From positions 62,001 to 126,000 of the forward strand of contig NZ_BMMB01000001.1 of NCBI RefSeq assembly GCF_014645615.1: DNA of 64,000 bases, given 5' to 3'. The translations under genes and the position numbers were made by a program. The notes below the pieces were generated by a model, which was not told the DNA's origin, made no database searches, and saw only the letters and a program-made list of their open reading frames with translations. The stretch comes from Paenibacillus hunanensis (GTDB taxonomy: Bacteria; Bacillota; Bacilli; Paenibacillales; Paenibacillaceae). Numbering within the stretch: the first letter of the stretch is position 1; each line of letters starts with the position of its first letter. This document shows, one piece after another, positions 26,656-35,697 of the stretch.

Positions 26656-27852
26656 TCACTTCGCACCTAACACGCTACGCGGTGAAGTGCTTTGAGTAGA
26701 CTTGGACTTTTTACGTTTACCCGCAGAGCCAGTCAGCCATTGCCCACCTGGCAGACGGGATAACAGGCTGGTCAGAGCAATCGCCGCTGGAGCGACAATA
26801 GCAAACGTCAGAACAGTAGTCAGTAAATGCAGATCCGTCAGCACCAGCTTACGTGTCCACGAGGCGACAGCTGCTAGAAGCAGCGCATGAGACAGATATC
26901 CACCAAATGAATAGCGTCCACACCATTGCAGGAAGCGTGTAATCGCATGCTGCTGGCGAGACAGCAGGATTGCCAGACCGTACATAAGCAGCATTTGAGA
27001 TACGACGAGTACGAATGTTGTTGGCTTCAGATAGGTCGATACATTCAGATCGATCGCATCGTTCGAGTGTTGTAGCAGATCATAGCCGAGCCAGATATAC
27101 ATGCCCAGAAACACGAGCGTCGTCCACGGCAGCAGACGTAGAATCGTCTCGCGCCATGTCTGAATCGCAGAGCCACAGACCGCACCGAGTATAAAGTAAA
27201 AGAAATAAAAGCCAAATTCGCTAGTACGATAATTCAGCAGCGTTTGCAATATTCCACCTGCGTCCCAGAATGGAAATACATAATAACAGAGCCACATAAG
27301 CCAGCCGTAAGCGACAGCTATCACAATTAGCATCCAGACGATACGTTTACGTTGTTCCTCTGGTGAATGCTGCTGTAACACATGCGTACGGAATTGACGA
27401 GCCAGCCAGCGAAACGCCGGAAATAGCATATAAAATTGAAAAATCATAATGACGAACCATAGATGATAGCCGTTCGTCGGAACAATAAGCTGCTGGAAAA
27501 ATGACGATACGCTTTCTTTAGAAAATAGCGGCTGATGATTGCTCAATCGCACCGTCAACCAGTAAATGATCGTCCAGACGACAAAGGGAACATAAATATC
27601 ACCGATTCGTTTCCATAGCACAGGGCGATACGATCTGCCCCCGCCATACTGATAAAATAAAATCGCTCCTGCCAAAAATACAAATGTCAGCGTCCCAAAG
27701 CGCGTAAAGTGATACAGCATCCCCAGCATAATCGAATCTGCTGGCATAATATCACTGCGATAAATATATTCTCCAATGCTGTGCTGCATGACGACAGCGA
27801 GAAAGCATAAGCCCCGCAGCAGCGACCATTCGTTAATTCGCTCTTTTGTCAT
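26656..27852 (-). CDS. Membrane acyltransferase (acyltransferase-3 family)
   Basis: A 398-residue protein with about ten membrane helices and the acyltransferase-3 (PF01757) start EWSLLRGLCFLAVVMQHS, whose His is the conserved catalytic-type residue, followed by a conserved FVFLAGAILFYQY. Such enzymes O-acylate extracellular polysaccharides, peptidoglycan or lipids. The ATG is preceded by GAGGTGAATCC. The C-terminal 30 residues are basic and cytoplasmic. It is monocistronic, and the substrate is unknown. Confidence 0.83.
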   Translation of the reverse strand: MTKERINEWSLLRGLCFLAVVMQHSIGEYIYRSDIMPADSIMLGMLYHFTRFGTLTFVFLAGAILFYQYGGGRSYRPVLWKRIGDIYVPFVVWTIIYWLTVRLSNHQPLFSKESVSSFFQQLIVPTNGYHLWFVIMIFQFYMLFPAFRWLARQFRTHVLQQHSPEEQRKRIVWMLIVIAVAYGWLMWLCYYVFPFWDAGGILQTLLNYRTSEFGFYFFYFILGAVCGSAIQTWRETILRLLPWTTLVFLGMYIWLGYDLLQHSNDAIDLNVSTYLKPTTFVLVVSQMLLMYGLAILLSRQQHAITRFLQWCGRYSFGGYLSHALLLAAVASWTRKLVLTDLHLLTTVLTFAIVAPAAIALTSLLSRLPGGQWLTGSAGKRKKSKSTQSTSPRSVLGAK

Positions 27853-28039
27853 GGATTCACCTCGATCTGTTTATCAATAAAGACAACCTTGCACCAGTGA
27901 AACAGTCTAGCAAAAGAAGATGAATAGAATATGAAATACTGGTTATTTAGAACAAATGTCATACAAAAAGATAGCTTGCTACATTCAGTATTACTATACA
28001 CGAAATTCAGGACTAAAGTCCTTTTTTTATTATTCTGAT

Positions 28040-28069
28040 TTGACAATTGGAAAAATAAGTCGTTATGAT
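28040..28069 (+). promoter_or_regulatory. Promoter of a candidate small peptide gene
   Basis: A perfect TTGACA (28040-28045) and TATGAT (28064-28069) are 18 bases apart, followed by a Shine-Dalgarno sequence and a 46-codon frame. Confidence 0.55.
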
Positions 28070-28104
28070 GGAGGTACATTTTATATGAGGGGAGGTTGGA
28101 AGAT

Positions 28105-28245
28105 ATGACCTGGGATACGACCACGAGTTACATTCAGCATTCTGATCGTCCAATAACGGACAATCAGCACAACGATAGTCAAGCTTGCCATTTGACAACT
28201 GCATATTCCTGTTCAATATTTTCTAGCCTCCAACGGACGACATAA
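28105..28245 (+). CDS. Candidate 46-residue small peptide
   Basis: The ATG at 28105 lies nine bases after GGGGAGG and about 36 bp after a good -10 box; a hairpin terminator lies 60 bp after the stop. The peptide starts MTWDTTTSYIQHSD and ends in a Ser/Thr/Cys-bearing tail (QACHLTTAYSCSIFSSLQRTT) with two Cys at 28 and 36. It has no membrane segment. The complete small transcription unit is the main support; no family is recognised and no modification genes are adjacent. It could instead be an sRNA with a chance frame. Confidence 0.35.
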   Translation: MTWDTTTSYIQHSDRPITDNQHNDSQACHLTTAYSCSIFSSLQRTT

Positions 28246-28304
28246 TCTTCAGTGTATCGAAGTTATAGCTTGACGGGTATGGTTTATAGCCATACCATGC
28301 GAGG

Positions 28305-28336
28305 ATCAGGTGAGCCATTGCACCTGATTATTTTTA
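28305..28336 (+). terminator. Rho-independent terminator after small peptide frame
   Basis: ATCAGGTG pairs with CACCTGAT around an 8-nt loop, followed by TATTTTTA. A further hairpin, GGTATGG/CCATACC, precedes it at 28276-28296. Confidence 0.65.
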
Positions 28337-28623
28337 TGGGCAAAAAGAGCAATACGAGTAACAGCGTATCGATCATATAGGATGTGATCGGAATCGATTG
28401 TGTGAACGTAGGTACAGTGTTAACGCACTCCAGCCGTACTTCACGCCATGATCAGCGACATAACGATCAGCGAATGCCATGCTATCGTTACCGCTATACG
28501 ACAGGCTCTATGCGACGCCCTCGCTCCAGCTATATCCTTCGGTGTAGTATTGAAAATTACAGTTGTATTCAGCTAACGGATCGCCTCTTTTCTCGCTACG
28601 ATAGAGATAGAGCAACGACCATC

Positions 28624-28659
28624 AAGCCGCAGCCCGTAGGAGGGATTGCGGCTTTTTTT
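28624..28659 (+). terminator. Rho-independent terminator
   Basis: AAGCCGCA pairs with TGCGGCTT followed by TTTTT. It has no obvious gene upstream within 300 bp, so it may end an unrecognised small RNA from 28337-28623, or give a second stop to the peptide transcript. Confidence 0.65.
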
Positions 28660-28867
28660 GTTGAAATCAGAACGATAACGGAATATAACGCAGACGATGA
28701 ATAGACAAGAATTGGATTCTAGATATAAACGAAGTAGACGCTAGATATTTACAAAGCAAATGATCAATAGACAGGAATTCGTGCAGCTTCGCAGCCAAGA
28801 TGAGCTGGTTAGTATGCTTGATTTTAGCAATACGCATCATAGGAATACAAAGAAAGGAGTGGTGAAC

Positions 28868-29701
28868 ATGAGAGCGATCGACGCTACCATGCAGCAACGA
28901 ATCATAGATCAGCTTCGTGACATTGAGGTACGCGAGGATGTGCGTGTGCTATACGCATGTGAAGCCGGTAGCCGTGCATGGGGAGGCGATGCGCCGGATA
29001 GTGATTATGATGTGCGCTTTATCTATGTGCATCGCCCGGAATGGTATCTGTCGATATTTACGCGCCGCGATGTGATCGAGCAGCCAATTGATACAGGACT
29101 GGATCTGAATGGCTGGGATATGGTGAAGGCGCTGAATCTGTTTCGCCGCTCCAATCCGTCCATACTGGAATGGTTAAGCTCGGATATGGTGTATATGGAG
29201 CATGACCAGTGGAGCGCACAGCTTCATGCGTGGAGCGAGCAAGCCTTCTCCCCGAAGGTATGCATGTATCATTACTTGAGCATGGCAAAAAGTAATTTCC
29301 GTAGCTATCTGCAAGGCGAGCAGGTACGCATTAAAAAGTATATGTACGTGCTGCGTCCGCTACTCGCATGTAGCTGGATTCATGACAATCGTACCTTTCC
29401 GCCGCTAGCGATGGACACGCTGATTCAGTATGGGCTTCATGATGAAGCATTGAGAAATGATGTGAATGAGCTGCTACAGCGCAAGCGTAGCGGTCATCTA
29501 CATGGAGTCGAAGCAAGTCTGCCGCGTGTGCGGCAATTTATCGACCAGATGATTAACGAGATGGAGCGATGTGCCACAGAGATGCCAGTAAGCACGGGAA
29601 TTGCCGATCATCAGCTGGATGAGCTATTTCGTGCGACACTGCATAGCGTATGGGCAACGCCCGATGATGATACGTATAGAAAAGAGGATAAACCTTTATG
29701 A
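28868..29701 (+). CDS. Predicted nucleotidyltransferase (YcgL/PF10127-like)
   Basis: ATG 28868 lies after AAAGGAGTGGTGAAC and gives a 277-residue protein. The polymerase-beta-type nucleotidyltransferase motif appears as EAGSRAWGGDAPDSDYDVRFIYV (GS, then DxD), followed by the RRDVIEQPID and DLNGWDMVKALNLFRRSNPSILEWL segments of the YcgL family. It probably transfers nucleotides to RNA, protein or a small molecule. The next gene, an RtcB RNA ligase, overlaps its stop by ATGA, so the two are translationally coupled and probably work on the same substrate. Confidence 0.83.
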   Translation: MRAIDATMQQRIIDQLRDIEVREDVRVLYACEAGSRAWGGDAPDSDYDVRFIYVHRPEWYLSIFTRRDVIEQPIDTGLDLNGWDMVKALNLFRRSNPSILEWLSSDMVYMEHDQWSAQLHAWSEQAFSPKVCMYHYLSMAKSNFRSYLQGEQVRIKKYMYVLRPLLACSWIHDNRTFPPLAMDTLIQYGLHDEALRNDVNELLQRKRSGHLHGVEASLPRVRQFIDQMINEMERCATEMPVSTGIADHQLDELFRATLHSVWATPDDDTYRKEDKPL

Positions 29702-31128
29702 TAACAAACAACGATTCTTATATTCATCAGGTACGGCTACCTGCCGGTGACTTGAATGTGTATGCTAATCCAGAGCTATTTGCTGGACTGGATTATAAAG
29801 TATTTGAAATGGCCAATAACAATCTGCAAATTCCCGGCATTCGCTATATGGGCTATACGCCTGATGTTCATGTGGGGGTTGGTACATGTATCGGTACGAC
29901 TGCCGTATGGGGCAACGACGACGGAATCGTATCCCCCTCCATCGTCGGTAGCGATATCGGCTGTGGGATGCGTGTACATCTGACCAATTTGCACCGTGAT
30001 GATCTGCGCGAGGTGAAGCTGCGCCGCAAGCTGGTGCGTACGATTGAGAAGTATTTGCCGATGGACTCCCAGCAACGTGGACATTTTGCCGATCTGCGTC
30101 TGGAGCATGTAGTGCGTAATGGACTGAAAGGACTGCCGGGCAAATATGTACCGGACAGCTACACACCGAAGCGCGCGACATCCTTAACCCATGTGGAGGA
30201 AAGCCGTTTTCAATTTGACGAAAATGTGCTGAATGGGGTGCAGGATCGTGCATGGCATCGTGGTCATCGCCAGCTGGGTACGCTTGGTGGCGGTAACCAT
30301 TTTGCTGAAATTCAAGCACTGGAGATTGCCGAGGAGAATCGCGCTATTGCCGAAGCATGGGGCATGTATGATGGACAAGTTGTCGTGATGATCCATTCTG
30401 GCTCGCGCTCATGGGGCGGTGCCATTAGTCAGGATAGCAATCCGGCGATGCTGGCGGCCATGCAACGCTTAGGACTCGGTACAGCCGATCCACGGCTTGC
30501 CTTCCTGCCCTTATCGCATCCAGAAGCCAAGCATTATGTGAATCTGATGTATTCGGCACTTAATTATGCAACAGTGAATCGTCATCTGATCGCCTTTGCG
30601 ATTCGAGAGGCGTTCCGCGATGTGTTTGGTAATCAGTGCGAGCTGCGCACATTGTACGATCTGATGCATAATTATGCCTGGTCTGAATACAGCGGCGAGG
30701 AAGCGATGTTCGTTCACCGCAAAGGAGCAACACGCGCGCTGCCAGCAGGGCATCCCGGCAATCCGAAGCCTTATATGGAAACCGGTCATCCGGCGCTCAT
30801 TCCAGGCTCGATGGGCACTTCATCGTATATTATGGTCGGTCAGCCTGGCGGAGAGTCGAACTACTATTCGATCTGTCACGGAGCGGGACGTATACGTTCA
30901 CGCTCCGCAACCAAGCGTCTGGTCAAAGTAGACGAATTCGCTAGCTCGCTCAAGGTTGGCACAGACGACGAGATTGTGGTGAACCAGCGTTCACTGGAAA
31001 GCATACTGGATGAATCGCCACAGGCTTACAAGGATGTGGATCAGATTATTGAAAGTGTGACTGGAGCCGGACTCGCCTCTGTCGTCGCTCGTTGTCAGCC
31101 ACTGGCAGCGATCAAGGGAACGAACTGA
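29698..31128 (+). CDS. rtcB: RtcB-family RNA ligase
   Basis: A 476-residue protein with the RtcB motifs: DVHVGVGTCIGT, VSPSIVGSDIGCGM (metal-binding Cys89), GTLGGGNHFAEIQ, MIHSGSRSWG and CHGAGR, whose His394 is the residue that becomes guanylylated. RtcB joins 2',3'-cyclic phosphate or 3'-phosphate RNA ends to 5'-OH ends using GTP and Mn2+. It is coupled to the upstream nucleotidyltransferase gene. Length fits the family. In this setting it is likely an RNA repair enzyme; bacteria lack the spliced-tRNA role known in archaea. Confidence 0.9.
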   Translation: MITNNDSYIHQVRLPAGDLNVYANPELFAGLDYKVFEMANNNLQIPGIRYMGYTPDVHVGVGTCIGTTAVWGNDDGIVSPSIVGSDIGCGMRVHLTNLHRDDLREVKLRRKLVRTIEKYLPMDSQQRGHFADLRLEHVVRNGLKGLPGKYVPDSYTPKRATSLTHVEESRFQFDENVLNGVQDRAWHRGHRQLGTLGGGNHFAEIQALEIAEENRAIAEAWGMYDGQVVVMIHSGSRSWGGAISQDSNPAMLAAMQRLGLGTADPRLAFLPLSHPEAKHYVNLMYSALNYATVNRHLIAFAIREAFRDVFGNQCELRTLYDLMHNYAWSEYSGEEAMFVHRKGATRALPAGHPGNPKPYMETGHPALIPGSMGTSSYIMVGQPGGESNYYSICHGAGRIRSRSATKRLVKVDEFASSLKVGTDDEIVVNQRSLESILDESPQAYKDVDQIIESVTGAGLASVVARCQPLAAIKGTN

Positions 31129-31207
31129 TCTGTCGCTTTACTTCGCATCAGTACATGTTTGCCTGACAAAGGCGTATAATTAAATCGTACCGTTTAAACA
31201 TTGTCAT

Positions 31208-31264
31208 AGCGGCATCGGTCGCAGTCTAGCACCGCTTCCATTCTATAGGCTGGACGATGCCGCT
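31208..31264 (+). other. GC-rich inverted repeat between rtcB and AAA ATPase genes
   Basis: AGCGGCATCG (31208-31217) and CGATGCCGCT (31255-31264) are perfectly complementary, with a 37-nt interior. No T run follows, so it is not a standard terminator. It could be a structured leader of the ATPase mRNA, a processing site or a small RNA. Confidence 0.5.
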
Positions 31265-31391
31265 CATTTCAATCACGCCCTGCAAGGAGACAGTGGCGAT
31301 ACACAGTTACGATAACCGTTTGTTGTCTACATGGTTACACATACGTTGGAATGGATATGAAATCATTTAATTCACAAAGGAGGGTAACGGT

Positions 31392-32717
31392 TTGGATTCT
31401 ATTTACCGTACCAGTAAAGACACAATGCGCGATCCTGCCCCTGTGCAGAACGACGCAATCATCATATACGATGAGAACAATTCACAGCAGCCATCACGTT
31501 ATGCCGATTATGCACGCATCATTGCAAGAATCGAGCAGCGGCTGCTGGAGCGCTACGGCGTTCCCTATCATTTGTATGCGAGCGAGGACCCGAATGTGGA
31601 GTATTGGACCTTGCTGGAGGAAGACCTGCGTCAGGCATCCCCTGATGTGGAGCATGTGACTCGCATCTATGATCGACTGGAAGAATGGACATTTGAATAT
31701 GATGGTGATAAGCCAGAGCCGGACTTTGATGTGCATCGCTCGATCAAAAACAATGTGTTCGTTTACCCTAAAGCAGGCATTGCACTGGCACGTATGCCTG
31801 TATTCCGCGAGCACGGTATTGGAAATGAAGACTTTGTATTTGCGATTAATGATGAAGCACTGCTTGCGTTTCTCGCCGATGTGCGTGTACGCCAGCGTGA
31901 GCAAAGTCTGCGTAAGGTGACTGTATTCACCGATGGACGTCATGGTATTAATCGTCAGCTTGAGCCAGTAAGCCGCGCGGTATCACGTGATGATGTGATT
32001 ATGCCAGCGAGCATCAAGCAGGACATTTACCGTTCGCTGGATCGCTTCTTTGAAGAGGATCGTAGCTTTTACCTTAAATACGATATTCCGTACAAGCGCG
32101 GCATTCTGCTGTACGGTCATCCGGGTAACGGGAAAACGACACTGGTCAAATCGATTGCAGGTAGCGTGCCGGGGCCAGTAGCGTACTGGCAGATTACGGA
32201 ATATACGAGCAGTGAGTCGATCGAGGAGGTATTCGAGGCGGCTGGACGCATGATGCCGATGGTGCTCGTGATCGAGGATATCGATTCGATGCCAGCGGAA
32301 GCACGCTCCTTCTTCCTGAATACACTGGATGGCGCGACATCGAAGGAAGGGATCTTCCTGATCGGTACGACCAACTATCCAGAGAAGATCGATCCAGGCT
32401 TGATGAATCGTGCGGGACGCTTTGATCGGGCTTATGAGATTACTTTGCCAGATGAAGAACTGCGCCTGGAATACTTCCGCCGTAAGCGTCTGCATGAATT
32501 TGCAGGTGAGGATACAGTGGTTGAAGCGGCACGTCTGACCGAAGGTTTTACTTTTGCTCAGCTTGGCGAGCTGTACGTATCAGCTGCCCTGCGCTGGCAT
32601 GAAGAAGGCAAGCTGGATATGCATGAGGTCATTCAAGGTCTGCGCGGTGAGCTGGATAAGAGCCGCAAGGGTGTATGGCTGCATAACAGTGAGGGACGCG
32701 TTGGCTTTCACTTTTGA
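31392..32717 (+). CDS. AAA ATPase, BCS1-like, linked to RNA repair genes
   Basis: A TTG start after AAAGGAGGGTAACGG gives a 441-residue protein. Residues 1-200 are an unrecognised N-terminal domain. The AAA module follows with Walker [10 protein letters not shown] (242-250), Walker [10 protein letters not shown], sensor-1 [10 protein letters not shown] and the arginine finger region [12 protein letters not shown]. The C-terminal domain is the AAA lid. It resembles BCS1/FtsH-type remodelers. No protease domain is present. It lies 263 bp after rtcB on the same strand and may remodel RNA-protein complexes for repair. Confidence 0.82.
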   Translation: MDSIYRTSKDTMRDPAPVQNDAIIIYDENNSQQPSRYADYARIIARIEQRLLERYGVPYHLYASEDPNVEYWTLLEEDLRQASPDVEHVTRIYDRLEEWTFEYDGDKPEPDFDVHRSIKNNVFVYPKAGIALARMPVFREHGIGNEDFVFAINDEALLAFLADVRVRQREQSLRKVTVFTDGRHGINRQLEPVSRAVSRDDVIMPASIKQDIYRSLDRFFEEDRSFYLKYDIPYKRGILLYGHPGNGKTTLVKSIAGSVPGPVAYWQITEYTSSESIEEVFEAAGRMMPMVLVIEDIDSMPAEARSFFLNTLDGATSKEGIFLIGTTNYPEKIDPGLMNRAGRFDRAYEITLPDEELRLEYFRRKRLHEFAGEDTVVEAARLTEGFTFAQLGELYVSAALRWHEEGKLDMHEVIQGLRGELDKSRKGVWLHNSEGRVGFHF

Positions 32718-32862
32718 ACATGATCGGTGACGCTGATGTACAGTCTGCTGGAGCAATAGGTAGACGGTGCAGCACGTATTGTCATAGTAGGTAACGAGAT
32801 CGTAAGTAATGGGATAGAAAGTAACGAAATCGTAAGTAGCAGGATAGCAAGAGTAAGTGCAG

Positions 32863-32942
32863 GGAGCAGCAGACTGCTGTAGTTCTTCTGAAAAGATATA
32901 CGATTCAGAGGAGCTGCCGCAGACGAGCTGCTCTATTTTTTT
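32863..32942 (+). terminator. Long imperfect hairpin terminator
   Basis: GAGCAGCAGACTGCTG..TTCTTCTGAA pairs imperfectly with TTCAGAGGAG..GCAGACGAGCTGCTC and is followed by TATTTTTTTG. It ends the AAA ATPase transcript. From 32943 to 33479 I see no gene; only the small hairpin TTAGC/GCTAA near 33008. Confidence 0.6.
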
Positions 32943-33479
32943 GTATTATTTAGATACTTCGTTGATAGGTGAATAGCAATATCTGTATTTTTATACTTTA
33001 TAGGGATTAGCGTATGCTAATATGCAGATGAGTGATCGCTATTAGAAAGGGAATTTAATAGTATGTAAAATGAGTGTGCAGAGGGAGAAGTAAAGCTATG
33101 GCGGTAGTTAGCGAGGTTTATCTTTTGTAAGCGGATTCAGAACAGACGCTGGATCAACGAAATGAATCATAGCATATTCGTATGATATTCACTTCATATT
33201 GTATATCGGTCTATTTATATAGAATAAATGTGCATATAAATCTATAATTGGATATGTAGTTATTGATAGTCATTATTTTCCATACAGGAAGGGGACAGGG
33301 AGAATACATAGGCTTTTGTATTGTTTATCTGTAACTGATATGGGCACAATTTGTGGATAGGTTGTGGAATACATCCTGTTTAGATGAATATCGATGATGG
33401 CTGATGCTGATGTGAACACCATGAAAAGATAGCACCGTGGCGAGTTCGTATTTAAAACAGCTAAACGATTTACAACTTA

Positions 33480-33495
33480 ATGTTAACGTGTGCAA
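33480..33495 (+). promoter_or_regulatory. Possible cre site before pectate lyase
   Basis: ATGTTAACGTGTGCAA matches the CcpA cre consensus except at two of the W positions. It lies just upstream of the ribosome binding site, where CcpA could block transcription when preferred sugars are present. Confidence 0.35.
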
Positions 33496-33514
33496 AAATA
33501 AAGGAGGAATATTG

Positions 33515-34687
33515 ATGATTCATTTTTCTAAATCTCCACGCAAAGCTCCATCCCCGATCAAGCTGGTACTGCTCAGTACAGCGCTAATGTCTGCGCTCGT
33601 GTGGACAGGCCCGGGTACACATGAAGCCCATGCTGCCTCGACAGGTGGCTATGCGACGACCAATGGCTCCAATGAAGCCGCAGTGACGGTAACGAACCTG
33701 CAAGAGCTGGAAAATGCGTTTAATGCAGGTAAGCATCATATTGTGATCAAGGGCAATATTTACGGGGGTACGAAGCCCAAGACCTTTACCTTTGCCAGCA
33801 CACAGTGGAACAATACAACCATTGAGGGCGCACCAGGTGGTGGAGCCGTGCTGCAAAATATCCAGATTAAATTCAGTGGCGAGCTGCTGCCTGCCGGTAC
33901 GAACATCGAAAATGTAGTCGTCAAAAATATTACCTTTTACGGCAATATCAAAGACCTGCAAAATCTATCCGGTGCAGATACCCAGCCTGGCGGCATCGGC
34001 ACCAACTATCTTGGCGTATCCTTCCGCCGCACGAGTAATATCCTCGTCGATCATGTGACCATGTACAACATCAGCGATGATCTGTTCCTGATCTCACAGG
34101 GCTCGGATTATGCGACCGTATCGAATAGCCATTTCTACTTTACCGATAGCTGGCTGAATATGAACCCGAATCCACTGTGGAACTGGGTCGGCACCAATCA
34201 GGATCTCGCTTCCGAGCGCCTCGCGATGATTATCGGATCTAACAAAAACGATTCCTATCAATATGGTGGTGGCAAATTACACGTCACCCTGCACCACAAC
34301 TGGTTCGGGCCAAATATGAAGGGTCGCCCACTGCTGCGCGGCTATGTGCATATGTACAATAACTACTTTGATAACAGCACTCAGCCAAGCGGCAAAAACT
34401 CTAAAGGCTTCCCACAAGAGCAATACAACGCAGCCCAAATCGGTAGCGGCGGCAACATTTTCTCAGAAGGCAACTACTTCTACCGTACGAACAATAGCCA
34501 TCAGGTCGGTCTGGACAATAGCTCCGACGGCTACAAATTCTACGAACGCAAAAACGTCTACAACCAAACCACCGGAACCAACGCCCAGGGCGCAGCCTTC
34601 CCAGGCACCTCGTTCCCATACAGCTACACCGTAGACGACGCAGGCAGCGTACCCGGCACCGTTCAGAACAACGCAGGCCCGAAATAA
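33515..34687 (+). CDS. Secreted pectate lyase, polysaccharide lyase family 1
   Basis: ATG 33515 follows AAAGGAGG and gives 390 residues. A long signal peptide (basic start, hydrophobic core VLLSTALMSALVW, cleavage after HEAHA) directs export. The mature protein has the parallel beta-helix pattern of PL1: NITFYGNI, NILVDHVTMYNISDDLF, VTLHHNWFGPNMKGRPLLRG and VHMYNNYFDN. The Asp residues in VDHV and DD are Ca2+/catalytic region candidates, and the Arg in GRPLLRG is the catalytic base region. It cleaves polygalacturonate in plant cell walls. It is monocistronic with a terminator. Confidence 0.87.
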   Translation: MIHFSKSPRKAPSPIKLVLLSTALMSALVWTGPGTHEAHAASTGGYATTNGSNEAAVTVTNLQELENAFNAGKHHIVIKGNIYGGTKPKTFTFASTQWNNTTIEGAPGGGAVLQNIQIKFSGELLPAGTNIENVVVKNITFYGNIKDLQNLSGADTQPGGIGTNYLGVSFRRTSNILVDHVTMYNISDDLFLISQGSDYATVSNSHFYFTDSWLNMNPNPLWNWVGTNQDLASERLAMIIGSNKNDSYQYGGGKLHVTLHHNWFGPNMKGRPLLRGYVHMYNNYFDNSTQPSGKNSKGFPQEQYNAAQIGSGGNIFSEGNYFYRTNNSHQVGLDNSSDGYKFYERKNVYNQTTGTNAQGAAFPGTSFPYSYTVDDAGSVPGTVQNNAGPK

Positions 34688-34780
34688 AGTACAACTGTGA
34701 AATAAAATGCAAATCGTGCAGATCGTACAAATCTGCAATAACATCAGGTTTGAAATGAGTAGTAAAAAGTGAACAAGAAC

Positions 34781-34819
34781 AGCCCTATTTCTCTGCGATC
34801 AGGAGAAATGGGGCTTTTT
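34781..34819 (+). terminator. Rho-independent terminator of pectate lyase gene
   Basis: AGCCCTATTTCTC pairs with GAGAAATGGGGCT followed by TTTTAT. From 34820 to 35277 the sequence is AT-rich with no gene that I can support. Confidence 0.82.
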
Positions 34820-35277
34820 ATCTTACATAGTATACGAATTAGTTCCTTGTCGAAGTTTATATGAAAATATTGAAGCACAAGGGGAATGTAAGGAACTGGA
34901 GTAAGCTGCAAGTGATTTTTTAAAGAATGCTAAATAATTTCGTAATACGGCACTAGAAATTAGTTCGATAAGAGCATAATGAGAATAGGAGATATTGAAT
35001 TTAAGATTTCGTTTGAAATGATAAATTTTAATCCGATTAAAGTTCTATATTGCTTCGATCTAAATTGATAAATGTAGTCATTTAGATGAGGATAAATGGG
35101 TTATGAAAATGAGAGCGTTCAAAAGAAGCTATCCAAGCAGAGTTAAGCAGTAAAAGGTACAGAATATAGACAAAACGGAGATAAAGTAAATAGAAAGATT
35201 TAAAGAAGTTGAACCATTCAAAGAATTTATACTTAATAGCTCTACAATCATAAGTGAAGCAAGATGCACGGAACGGA

Positions 35278-35387
35278 GGCAAGGAAATAAGGGAAAAGGA
35301 CGATTTTGGAGGGGCGGGAATCTACATTCTATCCTAATCCAGTAGATTCCCGCGGCTCCACCTGAGTCCGTTCCCTTATTCCTTGCC
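35278..35387. repeat. 110-bp composite inverted-repeat element
   Basis: Outer arms GGCAAGGAAATAAGGGAA (35278-35295) and TTCCCTTATTCCTTGCC (35371-35387) pair with one bulge; inner arms GCGGGAATCTAC (35314-35325) and GTAGATTCCCGC (35342-35353) pair perfectly. The segments between are partly complementary (GGAC/GTCC, GGAG/CTCC). The whole element can form one extended hairpin. It could be a MITE-like element or a structured RNA. Confidence 0.65.
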
Positions 35388-35395
35388 GGAGTGAT

Positions 35396-35600
35396 TGCTG
35401 CTCCCCTTCACCAGCTGTAAGAACACCACCATCCTCATCCCAAAACGCAATCCCCACTCCACCAACTATAAAAAATCCAAACTACAAACCACCCATACGT
35501 TCAACCATCCCACTAAATTCAATAACACTCCCAATGCACAAACTTCAACAAACTACCCATTCCCACGTCACAGTGCATACCGCCAAACCTTACCCTATAA
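35396..35600 (+). other. C- and A-rich, G-poor tract
   Basis: On the plus strand G is nearly absent: the 60 bases from 35461 contain a single G. No credible gene lies here. RNA of this composition is the usual form of a Rho-utilisation (rut) region. Confidence 0.5.
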
Positions 35601-35620
35601 GACATATTGCAAAAAACTAT

Positions 35621-35650
35621 TTGACAAAAGGCGACAAATTCCATTAGCAT
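35621..35650 (+). promoter_or_regulatory. Promoter of nucleoside-binding lipoprotein gene
   Basis: TTGACA (35621-35626) and TAGCAT (35645-35650) are 18 bases apart, 48 bp before the start codon. No purine riboswitch core was found in the leader. Confidence 0.5.
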
Positions 35651-35697
35651 TATTGAAAATGAACTGAAAATTTGAAACAAAAGGGGAATAAAAACGC

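Noticed and set aside
28384..28704. 106-codon frame
   Set aside because: It runs through a strong terminator at 28624-28659 and has an Arg/Ser/Tyr-rich sequence without family features.
35395..35667. 90-codon frame in the C-rich tract
   Set aside because: The Thr/Asn/Pro composition comes from the G-poor DNA, and the frame crosses the promoter of the next gene.
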